Shown: positions 26,472 through 36,763, counted from the stretch's first letter. The stretch: 64,000 bases of DNA from an uncultured Lachnospiraceae bacterium (GCA_910585345.1 CAJUDS010000013.1:7299-71298), one strand, 5' to 3'. The notes: generated from the letters alone by a model not told the origin. Numbers and translations: made by a program.

Positions 26472-26933
26472 TCATTCACCTGCTTTCTTCGCTGCCTGCA
26501 GCAACTCATAAATCGGATATTTTACAGGATATTTCTCGTCATCTACAATCACCTGACAAGCCTTACGGGAACCGGTATGTATCACAATCGGCGCCCGCAG
26601 GTTGATACTCATTTTCTGAATATCCGACGGCACTGTCAATGTTACAAGCACCAGCATCTGGTCAGGATCCAGGATGCCGATTGGCTTTAGCAGCTCATCT
26701 TCCACCTCCGGATTATAATCCGGCATCACAACAAGAGGATCCAGTACCGGCATGGCAAACGCAGGCTCCTGCAAAGACTGCAGCCACTTCACCGAAGCTC
26801 CGTCTGTTTTCTCGGAATCATGCATCAGCGCAAAATCCGTCAATCCGGGAAACCCCACAATTCCGTTCTCAAAACAAATGACTTTCTCACTGTCAATTTC
26901 AACTTCTCCAAATATCTTCGTATTTATTCTCAT
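26472..26933 (-). CDS. fliW: Flagellar assembly factor FliW
   Basis: 153 residues with FEVEIDSEKVICFENGIVGFPGLTDFAL-type N-terminus, seen as FENGIVGFPGL, and the conserved NLRAPIVIH near the C-terminus. FliW binds either flagellin or CsrA, coupling flagellin levels to its translation. Translationally coupled to csrA through a one-base gap. AAAGGAG precedes the start. Confidence 0.96.
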   Translation of the reverse strand: MRINTKIFGEVEIDSEKVICFENGIVGFPGLTDFALMHDSEKTDGASVKWLQSLQEPAFAMPVLDPLVVMPDYNPEVEDELLKPIGILDPDQMLVLVTLTVPSDIQKMSINLRAPIVIHTGSRKACQVIVDDEKYPVKYPIYELLQAAKKAGE

Positions 26934-26969
26934 ACGCCGCTCCTTTTACTGCCTGACCTGTATGGACGT

Positions 26970-28676
26970 TTAGATAAAGTTCATCAAAGTGCTCTCAGTA
27001 ATCTTACCTGTCGCCATCAGAGATGCATCATACGCAAGCTTTGCACTTGCCAAATCCGTCGCCACTTCCGCCGTATCCGCCTGTTCGTTATCCGCCACCA
27101 GATCTTTGAAATTTGTTTTCTGGTCAGCCAGTCTGTTCTTCACAAGCGCGAGCTTACTGCTGCGCGTACCTACATTCGTCAATGCCAGCGTCGTATCTTT
27201 CTGGTGATTCTGCATCTTTGTAATCGCGCCTTCAAAAGAAACCTGCATTTTCTCCTTCAGCAATGTCAGCGCCTTATTGGCAGCCTCCAGATTTTTCTCC
27301 GCAGCAATTCTGTCGGCATTTGACGTTTTTTCATCCTTCACAATGCCTTCGAGCGTCGCTACGGCCGCTTCCACATCGCCCACCTGTTCGAGCATGCCGA
27401 TCAGATCGTCCACATCCCTGCCAATGCTGTGCGTATACACTTCGCTGGCCAGCGTATTGACTCTGACCTCCTGGTTGAAGCCAACGTCATAAGCAATCAC
27501 CTGATCTTTCGCACCTTTAGCCGTCTCCATATTGTGTTTGATATTTTTTCCCAGCGGATCTTCCACGCACTCAAAATAATGCTGCGGTTTCAGATCCCCT
27601 TCCTTCCAGTCGGTTTTGCTATAGGTAACCGAAATCTTGCCTTCGTCCACCCCTTCCGTCGACTGGTAATCCCTGACGGATGATAATGCCTTATATGTTG
27701 CGTCATCCAGAATCAGCTCCCCTGTCTCAGGAATAAATACCGCGCCGGTAATCGGCTTTGTCTCCATAATCACATCGCCGGTTCCCGGATCTCTCTCAAC
27801 ATCGCCGGTTGCACTGAGTTTCGGTCCTTCCATTGTCATCAGATAGGGATCGCCTTTCTCCACCTTAACGGTATCTCCCGGATTTCCCATCTCAATGTCG
27901 CCGCCGGCATTGCCTATCACCTGTCCGTATTTGGATATAACTGTAACCGGAATAGTCTGCAAAGTTCCAGGACCGTTGACAGGACCGCTATAGTATGACA
28001 GATTCGGAACCACATTCGCATCAAGACCACTATAAGACAGCCTGATCCGGTGTACCGTCTGCGGGTATACTTCCGTATCCTGGAAAGCATATTCACCGCC
28101 TGCGTCATTGTAATTACCTGCATTGATCTCACCGATGGAATTCTTACCGTTATCCATCTTCACATAGGTAATGTCGTCCATCAAAGCTTTGTCTATTTTT
28201 TCCGTGATGGAATACTGCAGCTTCTCGTCCCCCTCGAACCGCAGCTTCGTACTCGTACGGTAACCTGTAAAAAGGCCCCTGCCCGCATAATCTGCATCGC
28301 CGGTCGCATAGATCTCGTTTTTCAGTTCTCGCAGCGCTTCCAGAATCGCTTCTCTGGCTTCCGTATTCAGATCACTGTTTGACCCTTTCACACACTGGTC
28401 GTACATATCCGTCAGCACATTGTTAACAGACACAATAGCGCTTTCCGTCAACTCCAGCCAGCTTTCCGCATCTTCCACATTTTTATCATGATATTGTTTG
28501 ACATCCGAAAGTGTACTGCGCAGTCTGAGCGCCCGAATCGCAATCACAGGGTCGTCAGACGGACGCATGATTTTTTTGCCCGATGCCATCTGTGTACTCA
28601 GTTTATCCTGCAGAACTTTATTTTGATTTATATTTGACAGGGCATTGTCCTGCATGATTTTATTTGTAATCCTCAT
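26970..28676 (-). CDS. flgL: Hook-filament junction protein FlgL
   Basis: N-terminus MRITNKIMQDNALSNINQN and the flagellin-like C-terminal helix ending ASLMATGKITESTLMNFI identify FlgL (HAP3). The protein is 568 residues against roughly 300 for enteric FlgL. The extra length lies in the central, surface-exposed part (about residues 150-400), rich in Asp/Gly/Thr. It connects FlgK to flagellin. It lies 17 nt after the second flgK gene, with AAGGAGG upstream. Confidence 0.93.
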   Translation of the reverse strand: MRITNKIMQDNALSNINQNKVLQDKLSTQMASGKKIMRPSDDPVIAIRALRLRSTLSDVKQYHDKNVEDAESWLELTESAIVSVNNVLTDMYDQCVKGSNSDLNTEAREAILEALRELKNEIYATGDADYAGRGLFTGYRTSTKLRFEGDEKLQYSITEKIDKALMDDITYVKMDNGKNSIGEINAGNYNDAGGEYAFQDTEVYPQTVHRIRLSYSGLDANVVPNLSYYSGPVNGPGTLQTIPVTVISKYGQVIGNAGGDIEMGNPGDTVKVEKGDPYLMTMEGPKLSATGDVERDPGTGDVIMETKPITGAVFIPETGELILDDATYKALSSVRDYQSTEGVDEGKISVTYSKTDWKEGDLKPQHYFECVEDPLGKNIKHNMETAKGAKDQVIAYDVGFNQEVRVNTLASEVYTHSIGRDVDDLIGMLEQVGDVEAAVATLEGIVKDEKTSNADRIAAEKNLEAANKALTLLKEKMQVSFEGAITKMQNHQKDTTLALTNVGTRSSKLALVKNRLADQKTNFKDLVADNEQADTAEVATDLASAKLAYDASLMATGKITESTLMNFI

Positions 28677-28693
28677 ACGATATCCTCCTTACG

Positions 28694-30601
28694 TTACACT
28701 CCCGTTTCCAGTATCAGCCTGTCATACACCTCCGTCAGTGTCTGGATCATCTTAGATGCCAGCGTATAGGCATTCTGATATTTAACAAGACTGACCGCTT
28801 CCTCATCCTCATCCACACCGGAAAAGGAAAGTCTCTGTGTTTCTATCGTCTTTGAAACATAAGTATAATTATCTGTAAAATCATTGGCGCGTTTTGCATT
28901 CAGTGAAATATCGGACAATACGCACTGCAGGAACTGGCTTGAAGAGCTGCCGCGGAATCTCATACGGTTCACGTTTGTCTTTAAGTCGATCAGATCGTCC
29001 ACTATATCGTATTTGCTCTCCTCATCCGCATTGCTCGTATGCGTAGCCAGCAGATTCGGGTCATCCAGCATCTTGTCAGACACCGCAAAGTTAAATGCCG
29101 TCAGACGGTAATAACTGTCGTCCGTACAGGAAATGGAATAATTTCCGTTCGCCATAACATCATAGGAATCCGCAAAGCTGAACTGCCTGGCATCCGTCGG
29201 CTCATTACCCATAAACAAAAACTCCGCCGGTTTCCCATAATTATCGATCGCGCCTTCCTGTGTCAGTATATCGTTAAAAGTACGGGAATAGCAGCGAATC
29301 CATTCGTTCATCTGTTCCATATAATAAGGAATCCCCTGGTATTGTATCCTCTCGCCAATATTGGCCTCCTTGCCAATCATACCGCCAACATCCGTATTTT
29401 CATTTTTGGTCTTGTCACTCAGTACAAATTCATAAGAGTATGTGTCTTTCTCCGCATTGTATTTCATAGTCCAGGAATCAAAGTAAAGCTCTCTGTTGGC
29501 AATCATGATTTTGCCGCCATTGTCCGGTAATGTACATTTATTAATATCTTTCAGATATTCTGCCCCTACGTCCACTGTGACAATGCTGTGTTTTTCACCA
29601 TTGACCCTTCTGACGTCTGTCGATGTTACCGTACCGTGGAAATACTCGCCGTTATTGCCGTCACGCAGATCCGCCAGCCCCTTGAGTTTGCCGCCCATAC
29701 TGGCGTTCGTCAAGCTGAACTTATTGCCGTTGGACCAGCAGATATCATATAATCCTTCCGCATCAGACTGATTGATTTTCTCATTCCGGTTTCTTGCAAC
29801 ACAGGATAATCTGTTGGAAAACTGGTCGTCCAGAAGCGTCTGCCCGCCGGCAATTTTAACGATAAAACGGGTAGCCCCCGTGTATCTGTCAGGATTATGG
29901 GGATCGATCACCATCATTTCATCTGTTTCCACATCAACAATCTCAGACAACTGGTCAATCATCAGCGCCCTCTGGTCACGAAGTTCATTGGCGTTTGACC
30001 CTGACAGTTCAATTACATTAATCTGTTTATTTAATGTCACAATTTTATCTGCCAGAGAATTAATCAAATCCACATTGGTCTTGATTTCCGCATTCACGTC
30101 TTTCTGCATCTTCTGCAGATTGCCTGCCATTGTATTGAAATATTCGGCCAGCTCCTCCGCTCTACCCAGAAATTCTCTTCTCACCTCATCCGTAGGAGAA
30201 TCTTTCCGCAAATCCGCAAGCGCCGCATACATATGGTCAAACAATGTGTTAAAGCCCTTCAGTTCCCCTTCCTCATCGCCATTGTCCATAAAGTACCCTT
30301 CAATCTGCTTCATGTAATACTGTTTCACTTCATACTGACCCAGGCTGGAATTGTTTTCCCAATATTTTATATCATAAAATTCATCCCTGTAGCGTTCTAT
30401 CGCCAGTACGTCAACGCCTGCTCCCGCACAGCCATAGGTCATAAATGTTCGAAGCGCATCGCTCGCCTGTTGTACCGTATGCTGTCTGCTATAGCCTTCC
30501 GTTTCCACATTGGAGATATTGTTACTCGTCGTATTCAGAGAAGCGTTGGCTGCAGTCAATCCAAGGTAAGCTGTATTCAATCCGAAAAATGTAGATGGCA
30601 T
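28694..30601 (-). CDS. flgK: Hook-associated protein FlgK, second paralogue
   Basis: 635 residues. N-terminus FGLNTAYLGLTAANASLNTT followed by NNISNVETEGYSRQ and the C-terminal VKYQNAYTLASKMIQTLTEVYD are diagnostic of FlgK (HAP1). It is one of two adjacent FlgK genes; the other is 26 nt upstream in the transcript. The two differ in N-terminal detail and in their middle domains, so they are old paralogues rather than a recent copy. It could add a second junction ring, or serve an alternative filament. Confidence 0.92.
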   Translation of the reverse strand: MPSTFFGLNTAYLGLTAANASLNTTSNNISNVETEGYSRQHTVQQASDALRTFMTYGCAGAGVDVLAIERYRDEFYDIKYWENNSSLGQYEVKQYYMKQIEGYFMDNGDEEGELKGFNTLFDHMYAALADLRKDSPTDEVRREFLGRAEELAEYFNTMAGNLQKMQKDVNAEIKTNVDLINSLADKIVTLNKQINVIELSGSNANELRDQRALMIDQLSEIVDVETDEMMVIDPHNPDRYTGATRFIVKIAGGQTLLDDQFSNRLSCVARNRNEKINQSDAEGLYDICWSNGNKFSLTNASMGGKLKGLADLRDGNNGEYFHGTVTSTDVRRVNGEKHSIVTVDVGAEYLKDINKCTLPDNGGKIMIANRELYFDSWTMKYNAEKDTYSYEFVLSDKTKNENTDVGGMIGKEANIGERIQYQGIPYYMEQMNEWIRCYSRTFNDILTQEGAIDNYGKPAEFLFMGNEPTDARQFSFADSYDVMANGNYSISCTDDSYYRLTAFNFAVSDKMLDDPNLLATHTSNADEESKYDIVDDLIDLKTNVNRMRFRGSSSSQFLQCVLSDISLNAKRANDFTDNYTYVSKTIETQRLSFSGVDEDEEAVSLVKYQNAYTLASKMIQTLTEVYDRLILETGV

Positions 30602-30627
30602 ATCCGTTCCCCTCTCTCTGTCTTTCC

Positions 30628-32307
30628 TTAGGTTGCCAGCGTATTAATCAGATGTTCCAGCATTTCGCTGATCACATTGATATACCGGCTGGATGCGTTG
30701 TAAGCATTCTGGAACTTAATCATATTGGTCAGCTCTTCGTCGGAAGAGACGCCTACGATCTGTTCTCTTGCCGCGCAGGTGGCTTCCAGTGTATCCTCCT
30801 GGCTCTTGGCAATATCTTTAAACACAAGTCCGCTGTTACCGATCTGGTTGATCAGATCGTCATAATATTCTGTAAAATTCCCCTTCGTCCGCACATTGGG
30901 ATTCAGGCTGGGACGGTTTTCCTGCGTCTGGAACGCTTCCGCCAGCGCTGCCGCCGTCTGGTAATCCACCTTCCCATCCGGCCGGAAAAGTCCCAGCTGC
31001 GTAGGCTCCCTCACCAGCACCGGGTTTACAATCAGATTCATCGTAGAATAAAGTGTTTCTGATCTCGCGGCATTTTCTTCGTTGTATTCCCACTGTTTTG
31101 TGTCGTCGTTATATTGGTAGCCGTCTGTCGTCTTCTTCTGGAACAACTGGATGGGCTGGTAAGTATCTTTCCCGTCCACTCTGACTTTTTCACACAGATA
31201 ACCGGTGGAAGGATCGGCCGCACCGGCCAGTATGCCGTTCAGTTCCGTTACTACCGTATGAATTAACTGGTCAAATTCCGCCTGTATATTCATGACAATA
31301 GACTGTGAAATATTTTTGTTATAATGTTTTGTATCCTGCAGATCGGTGTAATCAGCCCGTTTGTCGCCCCTGGCAAACATCATCGCCTTGACACCGCCGA
31401 TATCCGTATTTAAATCAGACGAAATCGTCTGCTGCATGTTAAAAACTTTGGCATTTTCAATATTATAAATCTTTTCGCCGTCGCTTCCGATTGTGTATTT
31501 GGCGTCCATTACCCAAAACGGCGTATAAAATCCTGTAATATCATCCTCGTCCAGACCGATTTCATACACCACGGCTCCGGAAACGAAATCATGCCCCTCT
31601 ATTTGTACGGCCACATTACCGTATATATCTTCATTATAATTAATCTTAACCATACCGCCCAGCTCATCCAAAAGCTGGTTCCTGGCATCCCGCAGATCGT
31701 TGGCCCGCTCTACGCCGCCCGCCTCAATTCTTACAATCTGACGGTTCAGCTCGTAAATCTTTTTTCCATAGTCATTGATCTTATTCACACTCGTCTTAAT
31801 CTGCAGGTTCAGATTGTCCTGATAATCGCACAAACCCTGATATACTGCCTGCGCATTATCAACAAAGGAGCTTGCCCTCTGAATCACCAGCCCCTGTACC
31901 ACAGAATCCGTAGGCGTCTTCGCGAGTTCGTCAACCGATCTTTGGAACTCTTCCAGAGAGTTGTTGAAACCGGCCCCATATAATTCGCCCAGTATTGTTT
32001 CTACTTGTGACATACACTGATGAGAAGTCGTATAGAACATACTTCTCCCTGATTCTCTTCTGTATTGCTGGTCTAAAAAAACATCTCTTACCTGTCTCAC
32101 TTTGGAATAAACAACGCCCAGGCCGACCTGCTGTTTAGAAACAGCGGCGTTGGCAATCGTATTGTACTCCCGGTTCCCCTGAAGCACCTGCTGCCTTGTG
32201 TAGCCTGTCGTGTCCAGATTGGACATATTATGAGCCGTTGAATTCAACGCATTCTGACTTGTCTGTAAACCGGATACGCCCGTATATAAGCTGCCCATTA
32301 ACGACAT
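30628..32307 (-). CDS. flgK: Hook-associated protein FlgK, first paralogue
   Basis: 559 residues. N-terminal GSLYTGVSGLQTSQNALNST and the motif HNMSNLDTTGYTRQ are closest to canonical FlgK. The C-terminus contains IKFQNAYNASSRYINVISEM, the polymerising helix. It sits at the hook tip as the first junction protein. It is preceded by flgN, its probable export chaperone, and followed by the second flgK. GAGG precedes the ATG. Confidence 0.94.
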   Translation of the reverse strand: MSLMGSLYTGVSGLQTSQNALNSTAHNMSNLDTTGYTRQQVLQGNREYNTIANAAVSKQQVGLGVVYSKVRQVRDVFLDQQYRRESGRSMFYTTSHQCMSQVETILGELYGAGFNNSLEEFQRSVDELAKTPTDSVVQGLVIQRASSFVDNAQAVYQGLCDYQDNLNLQIKTSVNKINDYGKKIYELNRQIVRIEAGGVERANDLRDARNQLLDELGGMVKINYNEDIYGNVAVQIEGHDFVSGAVVYEIGLDEDDITGFYTPFWVMDAKYTIGSDGEKIYNIENAKVFNMQQTISSDLNTDIGGVKAMMFARGDKRADYTDLQDTKHYNKNISQSIVMNIQAEFDQLIHTVVTELNGILAGAADPSTGYLCEKVRVDGKDTYQPIQLFQKKTTDGYQYNDDTKQWEYNEENAARSETLYSTMNLIVNPVLVREPTQLGLFRPDGKVDYQTAAALAEAFQTQENRPSLNPNVRTKGNFTEYYDDLINQIGNSGLVFKDIAKSQEDTLEATCAAREQIVGVSSDEELTNMIKFQNAYNASSRYINVISEMLEHLINTLAT

Positions 32308-32327
32308 ATAATCACCTCTTCATCCCT

Positions 32328-32846
32328 CTATTGCTTTGCATCAAAGCTGCCTGTGTCTGAACCGATCACACTGCCCGCGCTATATGCACCCCTGTTATAA
32401 TTTGCCGTTTCAGGGGCTCTGCGCAGAGACTGGAGCAGATTCAGATCAAATTCCACCAATTCCAGCGCCCCCGCCAACAGCTCTCTGTTTTGCGCATTAA
32501 TGTTCTGCATCTGTGAAAGCGTGACGCGGAGCTTTTCATGTATTTCCGAAAGTTTTTTCTGATCCTTCGGGCTCTTATCAAGCATCTGAATCAAATTCTC
32601 CAGCTTTAACTGTTCAACATCCTTGTTGATTACATTCGCAATATCGTGGATATGTTCCTCCCGTTTTGTTTCGAGATGGTGAATCCTGCCGATAACATTC
32701 TGCTCCTCATCCGTGATTTCCTGTAATCGTACAATATCTCCTTTTACGATCACAGGCGTTTTCGTTCTTGATAATTCCAGTAAAATCTCGTATTCTGAAT
32801 TTTCCTGTTCCAAAACCGAAATTAAATTTTCGATCAGACTTGCCAC
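32328..32846 (-). CDS. flgN: FlgN family flagellar export chaperone
   Basis: 172 residues, almost wholly helical, with the FlgN-type beginning LIENLISVLEQENSEYEILLELS and a Ser/Gly-rich unstructured tail. FlgN binds FlgK and FlgL before export. It lies between flgM and flgK, the usual place. The start follows flgM closely, within five bases. Confidence 0.88.
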   Translation of the reverse strand: MASLIENLISVLEQENSEYEILLELSRTKTPVIVKGDIVRLQEITDEEQNVIGRIHHLETKREEHIHDIANVINKDVEQLKLENLIQMLDKSPKDQKKLSEIHEKLRVTLSQMQNINAQNRELLAGALELVEFDLNLLQSLRRAPETANYNRGAYSAGSVIGSDTGSFDAKQ

Positions 32847-32851
32847 CGGAA

Positions 32852-33127
32852 TTACCTCATTTCATTATATTTTTGAAAAAGCTTTGCCGCAAAGCTCTCC
32901 TCGTCTACCTGGTATGTGCCGTTCTGAACGGCATTTTTCAGCGGCGCCGTTACTTCCTCCCTGATATCGGGCGCGTTTGCCACAGCCTGTTTTGCAGCCT
33001 GTATATCTTTACCCATGCTGGAAATCTGTAACTGATCAGAAGAACTGCTCTTTGCCGTCTTTTCTGTCCTTGTCGTCTTCTTTGTCTGATAGAGCTGCTG
33101 TACCTGTGTATAAGCCTCAATACGCAT
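32852..33127 (-). CDS. flgM: Anti-sigma-28 factor FlgM
   Basis: 91 residues. A flexible Thr/Ser/Lys-rich N-terminal half is followed by the conserved sigma-binding helices DQLQISSMGKDIQAAKQAV and IREEVTAPLKNAVQNGTYQV. It holds sigma-28 inactive until exported through the finished hook. The ATG follows AAGGAGG by seven bases; a frame six codons longer includes this ribosome binding site. A consensus sigma-28 promoter lies 50 nt upstream, giving feedback. Confidence 0.92.
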   Translation of the reverse strand: MRIEAYTQVQQLYQTKKTTRTEKTAKSSSSDQLQISSMGKDIQAAKQAVANAPDIREEVTAPLKNAVQNGTYQVDEESFAAKLFQKYNEMR

Positions 33128-33176
33128 ATAAACTCCTCCTTCCATGGATTTTGCGTAAGTATTTTCTTATTATGTG

Positions 33177-33202
33177 TATCGGACATTTTACCCTATACTT
33201 TA
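33177..33202 (-). promoter_or_regulatory. Sigma-28 promoter of the flgM operon
   Basis: TAAA (33202-33199), 16 bases, CCGATA (33182-33177) on the minus strand. It is positioned to transcribe flgM-flgN-flgK-flgK-flgL-fliW-csrA. Confidence 0.85.
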
Positions 33203-33356
33203 GATTTGCCGGGAAAAATTATAAAGTTACCGCTGCCGCCGCTAAAAAACGCTTTCCTTCCTCTGCGATTTCCAATATAATAACAGAGAAATTACACAAG
33301 CGCCTGTCCGGGCGGCAGCGTACATCTTATTATTATAATTGGAAAAGAGGATTTTT

Positions 33357-34040
33357 ATGATCGGCACTATTTTCAACACAACTACGATTCTGATCGGCAG
33401 TGCAGCCGGCAGCCTGTTCCGCAAAAGCATCAACGAAAAGCAGCAGAAAGTTCTGTTTGACGCTATGGGACTGGCGGCTGCCGGAATCGGCATCAATTCT
33501 ATCGTCAACAATATGCCCGACAGCAAGTATCCCGTGTTATTCATTGCCAGTCTTGCCATCGGCAGTCTGCTGGGCAGCTGGCTGGATTTCGACGGAAAGT
33601 TCCAAAAGCTCGTCAGCCGCACCGGGGATACCGGACTTGGACAGGGTCTGTCCACCGCCGTTCTTCTTTTCTGCATTGGCACTCTCTCCATACTCGGCCC
33701 GATACAGAGCGCATTGAAGGGAGACAATACGTATCTCTTTACAAACGGCACACTGGATCTTGTCACCTCCATGGTACTGGCTTCCACTTACGGCATCGGT
33801 ATTGCCATCGCAGCTGCCGTACTGTTTTTATGGCAGGGGACGATCTATGTCTGCGCCGGTTTTTTAGGCGGTTTTTTCTCACCGGAATTTATGACCGAAC
33901 TATCCATTGTAGGAGGCTTTCTGATCGCGGCCTCCGGCATCAATATTCTGAAAATCAAAGAGTTTAAGACAATGAATATGCTGCCGGCTCTGTTTATACC
34001 CGCAGCATTCTTCTTCGTCAAATCTTTGATACCTTTTTAA
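33357..34040 (+). CDS. DUF554 family membrane protein
   Basis: 227 residues, with several predicted membrane helices and short Gly-rich turns. GTIFNTTTILIGSAAGSLFR at the N-terminus and a central GPIQSALKGDN are typical of the DUF554 (YdfK/YqgA) family, whose function is unknown. The ATG at 33357 has GAGG six bases upstream. It is divergent from the flgM operon and alone on the plus strand; the stretch to the next gene (34041-34198) shows no clear signal. Confidence 0.85.
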   Translation: MIGTIFNTTTILIGSAAGSLFRKSINEKQQKVLFDAMGLAAAGIGINSIVNNMPDSKYPVLFIASLAIGSLLGSWLDFDGKFQKLVSRTGDTGLGQGLSTAVLLFCIGTLSILGPIQSALKGDNTYLFTNGTLDLVTSMVLASTYGIGIAIAAAVLFLWQGTIYVCAGFLGGFFSPEFMTELSIVGGFLIAASGINILKIKEFKTMNMLPALFIPAAFFFVKSLIPF

Positions 34041-34198
34041 ACGAAAACAGAGATTTTATGGTAAAATCAATAACCCCGCCGCAAGCAGCAGGGTATGGAA
34101 ACTGATGCGCCCAAAGGGCGGGTATTGAGCCACGCGGCATTCGCCAAATGCCTGTGCACGGTGCCTGGCGCATTACCTGCGGAAATAAAAAACTGCCC

Positions 34199-35443
34199 TC
34201 AGGCGGATGTTTGTCTCCTGATCAGCAGCGCCGCTATATCATTGACGTTCGTTCCTGTCGCACCAGTCATAATAAGTCCGCCGCTTTTCTGCAGGGCATG
34301 ATAAGCGTCATTGTCCTGCAGCACGTTGTAGATAAAAATGCCTTCCCGGGCAAGCACATCTCTTGTCAGACCGTCGCTGTAGCCTCCCGCCGCATCGGTC
34401 GGCCCATCTGTCCCGTCGCTGCCTACACTGAATACGGCCGTATCGCACAGCCCGGCAATACCCTCTGCCGCCGCCAGCGCCAGCTCCTGGTTACGTCCAC
34501 CTTTTCCCTGTCCGGTCACATGCACCACCGTCTCTCCGCCCACAATAAAAGCAAGACTTTCTTTCGTATCCTGCCATGTCTGCCCTATAGCGGCCAGAAA
34601 TGCGCCCGCCTCCCTCGCCTCGCACGCCAGACGGTCCGTGAGAATCACCGTCCTGTAACCAAGTGATGCGCAGGCCCTCGCCGCCGCCCGGCACAGCTCC
34701 GTCACACTCCCGGTAATTCTCGTCTCCACATTCGGAAGCTCCTTCGGCGTTTCCTGCTGCAGCAGCTCTCTTGCTTGTCCGCTTACTTTCAGCTTATATT
34801 TTTCCACCACCGCCATCGCCTGTTCACAGAGCGACGTATCGGGACAAGCCGGACCCGACGCGATCATATCGAGCGGATCTCCCAGGATATCGCTGAGTAC
34901 GATGCTGTAGACGCGGGCCGGCTGGCAGGCCAGCGCAAAGCGGCCGCCTTTCACCGCCGACAAACGTTTGCGGACCATGTTCATCTCTACAATATCAGCG
35001 CCGCAGGCCAGCATCTGCCGTGTAATATCCGCAAGTTCCTCCCCTGATATTAACGGCTGCTCAAACAGCGCGGAACCGCCGCCCGACAACAGAAATAAAA
35101 CCGTATCCTCACTCTGCAGACCCTTGACCAGCTCAAGAGCCGCACGGGTCGCACGGAATGCATTTTCATCCGGCACGGGATGCCCCGCTTCCCAGCACTG
35201 CACATGGGGAATCGCACCCTTTGCATGACCGTACTTGGTCACTGCCACCCCGGCTTCCAGTCGCTCTCCCAGCATCTTCGCGGCAGTATCCGCCATCTGC
35301 CATGCCGCTTTCCCGGCAGCTACCAGATAAACCCTTCCCGCGCCAAACTCCTTCCCGCGCAGCGCTTCCCGCACCGCTTCGTCAGGCAGAACCGCTTCTA
35401 TGGATTCTTTCACAATCCGCTCCGCATCCTCACGCAGTCCCAT
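34199..35443 (-). CDS. Type-2 glycerate kinase (GckA/TtuD-like, MOFRL family)
   Basis: 414 residues with the DUF4147 N-terminal domain (VYLVAAGKAAWQMA, LFLLSGGGSALFEQP) and the C-terminal MOFRL domain (SVGSDGTDGPTDAAGGY, NDAYHAL, TGTNVNDIA). These enzymes phosphorylate D-glycerate, most often giving 2-phosphoglycerate. It is the last gene of the sugar operon, and its start overlaps the MFS gene by 14 nt. GAGGAG lies five bases before the chosen ATG. Its presence implies a glycerate-yielding branch or a second substrate for the operon. Confidence 0.88.
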   Translation of the reverse strand: MGLREDAERIVKESIEAVLPDEAVREALRGKEFGAGRVYLVAAGKAAWQMADTAAKMLGERLEAGVAVTKYGHAKGAIPHVQCWEAGHPVPDENAFRATRAALELVKGLQSEDTVLFLLSGGGSALFEQPLISGEELADITRQMLACGADIVEMNMVRKRLSAVKGGRFALACQPARVYSIVLSDILGDPLDMIASGPACPDTSLCEQAMAVVEKYKLKVSGQARELLQQETPKELPNVETRITGSVTELCRAAARACASLGYRTVILTDRLACEAREAGAFLAAIGQTWQDTKESLAFIVGGETVVHVTGQGKGGRNQELALAAAEGIAGLCDTAVFSVGSDGTDGPTDAAGGYSDGLTRDVLAREGIFIYNVLQDNDAYHALQKSGGLIMTGATGTNVNDIAALLIRRQTSA

Positions 35444-36650
35444 GCTTTCTCCTCTCTTTGCAGTCACTGCCCCGTGCTCCCAGCAGGCTGATTCCAATCA
35501 AAATCATAACTGGAAATATCATGGCTGCCGCCAGACCCATTTTGAGATCCCCGCCAAAAGCGCTGGCAACCAGGCCCACTACCGTTGGTCCGGATGAGCA
35601 GCCTACATCTCCGGCAAGCGCCATAAAAGCGTACATGGCAGTTCCGCCGCCTGGCAGCCGTCCGGCCGCAATGCTGAACGTACCCGGCCAGAAAATCCCC
35701 ACCGAAAACCCGCACAACGCACAGCCAAGCAGACCGATGACGGGATGACCGGAAAATACGGCTACTATATAACAGACAATACAAAGCACAGCGCTGGTCT
35801 TCATATATCTTTTCAGCGGCAGTCTGTCACTGTATTTTGCATATACAGCCCGGGAACTACCCATTAATAATGCAAACGCACAGGGACCTGCGAGATCTCC
35901 CGCCGTCTTGGATACCTGCAGTCCCGCTTCCGCAAATGCGGACGCCCATTGGCTCATCGCCTGCTCCGACGCCCCGGCGCAGATCATAACGACCAGAAAA
36001 AGCCAGAAAATCTTCTGGCAGAACAGCCCTTTCACTGACAATTCTTCGCTTCCTCCCGCTACCGGATATAACGGCACAAGCGAAAAGTAAAACAGATTAA
36101 ACAACGGAACCAGCGCCCACATACAGGCCAGCACCTTCCAGTTTCCGACGCCGCACAGTCTGAAAAAAACGGTCGACGCCAGTACGACGAACACATGACC
36201 CCAGCAGTAAAAGGAGTGCAGCAGGCTCATAGCCGCCTCTTTCTTCTGCGTAGGACAGGATTCGATAATGGGACTGACAAGCACTTCCACGATACCGCCG
36301 CCAATGGCATACAAAACCACCGAAACCATCAGACCCGCATAGGCGCTGCCAAGCAGATCGGGCAGAAACGCCATACCCACCAGGCCAAGGGCTGCAAACA
36401 GATGGGCGCCCACAATCCCCTTCCGGTATCCGATCCTGTCCATCACTTTTGCCGACGCCAGATCCACACAAAGCTGCACAAAAAAGTTGACTGTGGTAAG
36501 AAGCGTAATCTGGTCAAGCGAAAGCCGATAGTCTCTGGCAAATGTCAAAAACAGCAGCGGTGCGAAATTATTTACAATCGCCTGTGTAATATAGCCCAGA
36601 TATCCGGCATAAATTGTATGTTCATATTTGCTTCTGACTGCGTGCAACAT
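35430..36650 (-). CDS. MFS transporter
   Basis: 406 residues with about 12 membrane helices and the loop 2-3 motif KVMDRIGYRKGIVG of the major facilitator superfamily. The overall pattern resembles FucP-type or other sugar and organic-acid carriers, but I cannot name a substrate. The ATG at 36650 lies seven bases after AAAGGA. It is coupled to the glycerate kinase by overlap, so the pair may import and activate a glycerate-like compound or export a product. Confidence 0.85.
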   Translation of the reverse strand: MLHAVRSKYEHTIYAGYLGYITQAIVNNFAPLLFLTFARDYRLSLDQITLLTTVNFFVQLCVDLASAKVMDRIGYRKGIVGAHLFAALGLVGMAFLPDLLGSAYAGLMVSVVLYAIGGGIVEVLVSPIIESCPTQKKEAAMSLLHSFYCWGHVFVVLASTVFFRLCGVGNWKVLACMWALVPLFNLFYFSLVPLYPVAGGSEELSVKGLFCQKIFWLFLVVMICAGASEQAMSQWASAFAEAGLQVSKTAGDLAGPCAFALLMGSSRAVYAKYSDRLPLKRYMKTSAVLCIVCYIVAVFSGHPVIGLLGCALCGFSVGIFWPGTFSIAAGRLPGGGTAMYAFMALAGDVGCSSGPTVVGLVASAFGGDLKMGLAAAMIFPVMILIGISLLGARGSDCKERRKHGTA

Positions 36651-36763
36651 CGGCAATTCCTTTCTAGTCCTGTTCTGATTCTCAACACGGCATACCGCGC
36701 AGTACCGGGCTGTCTGCGTCCGCTAAATACCTGCTTTGCCGCCGCACGGCTTAAACTATACAG

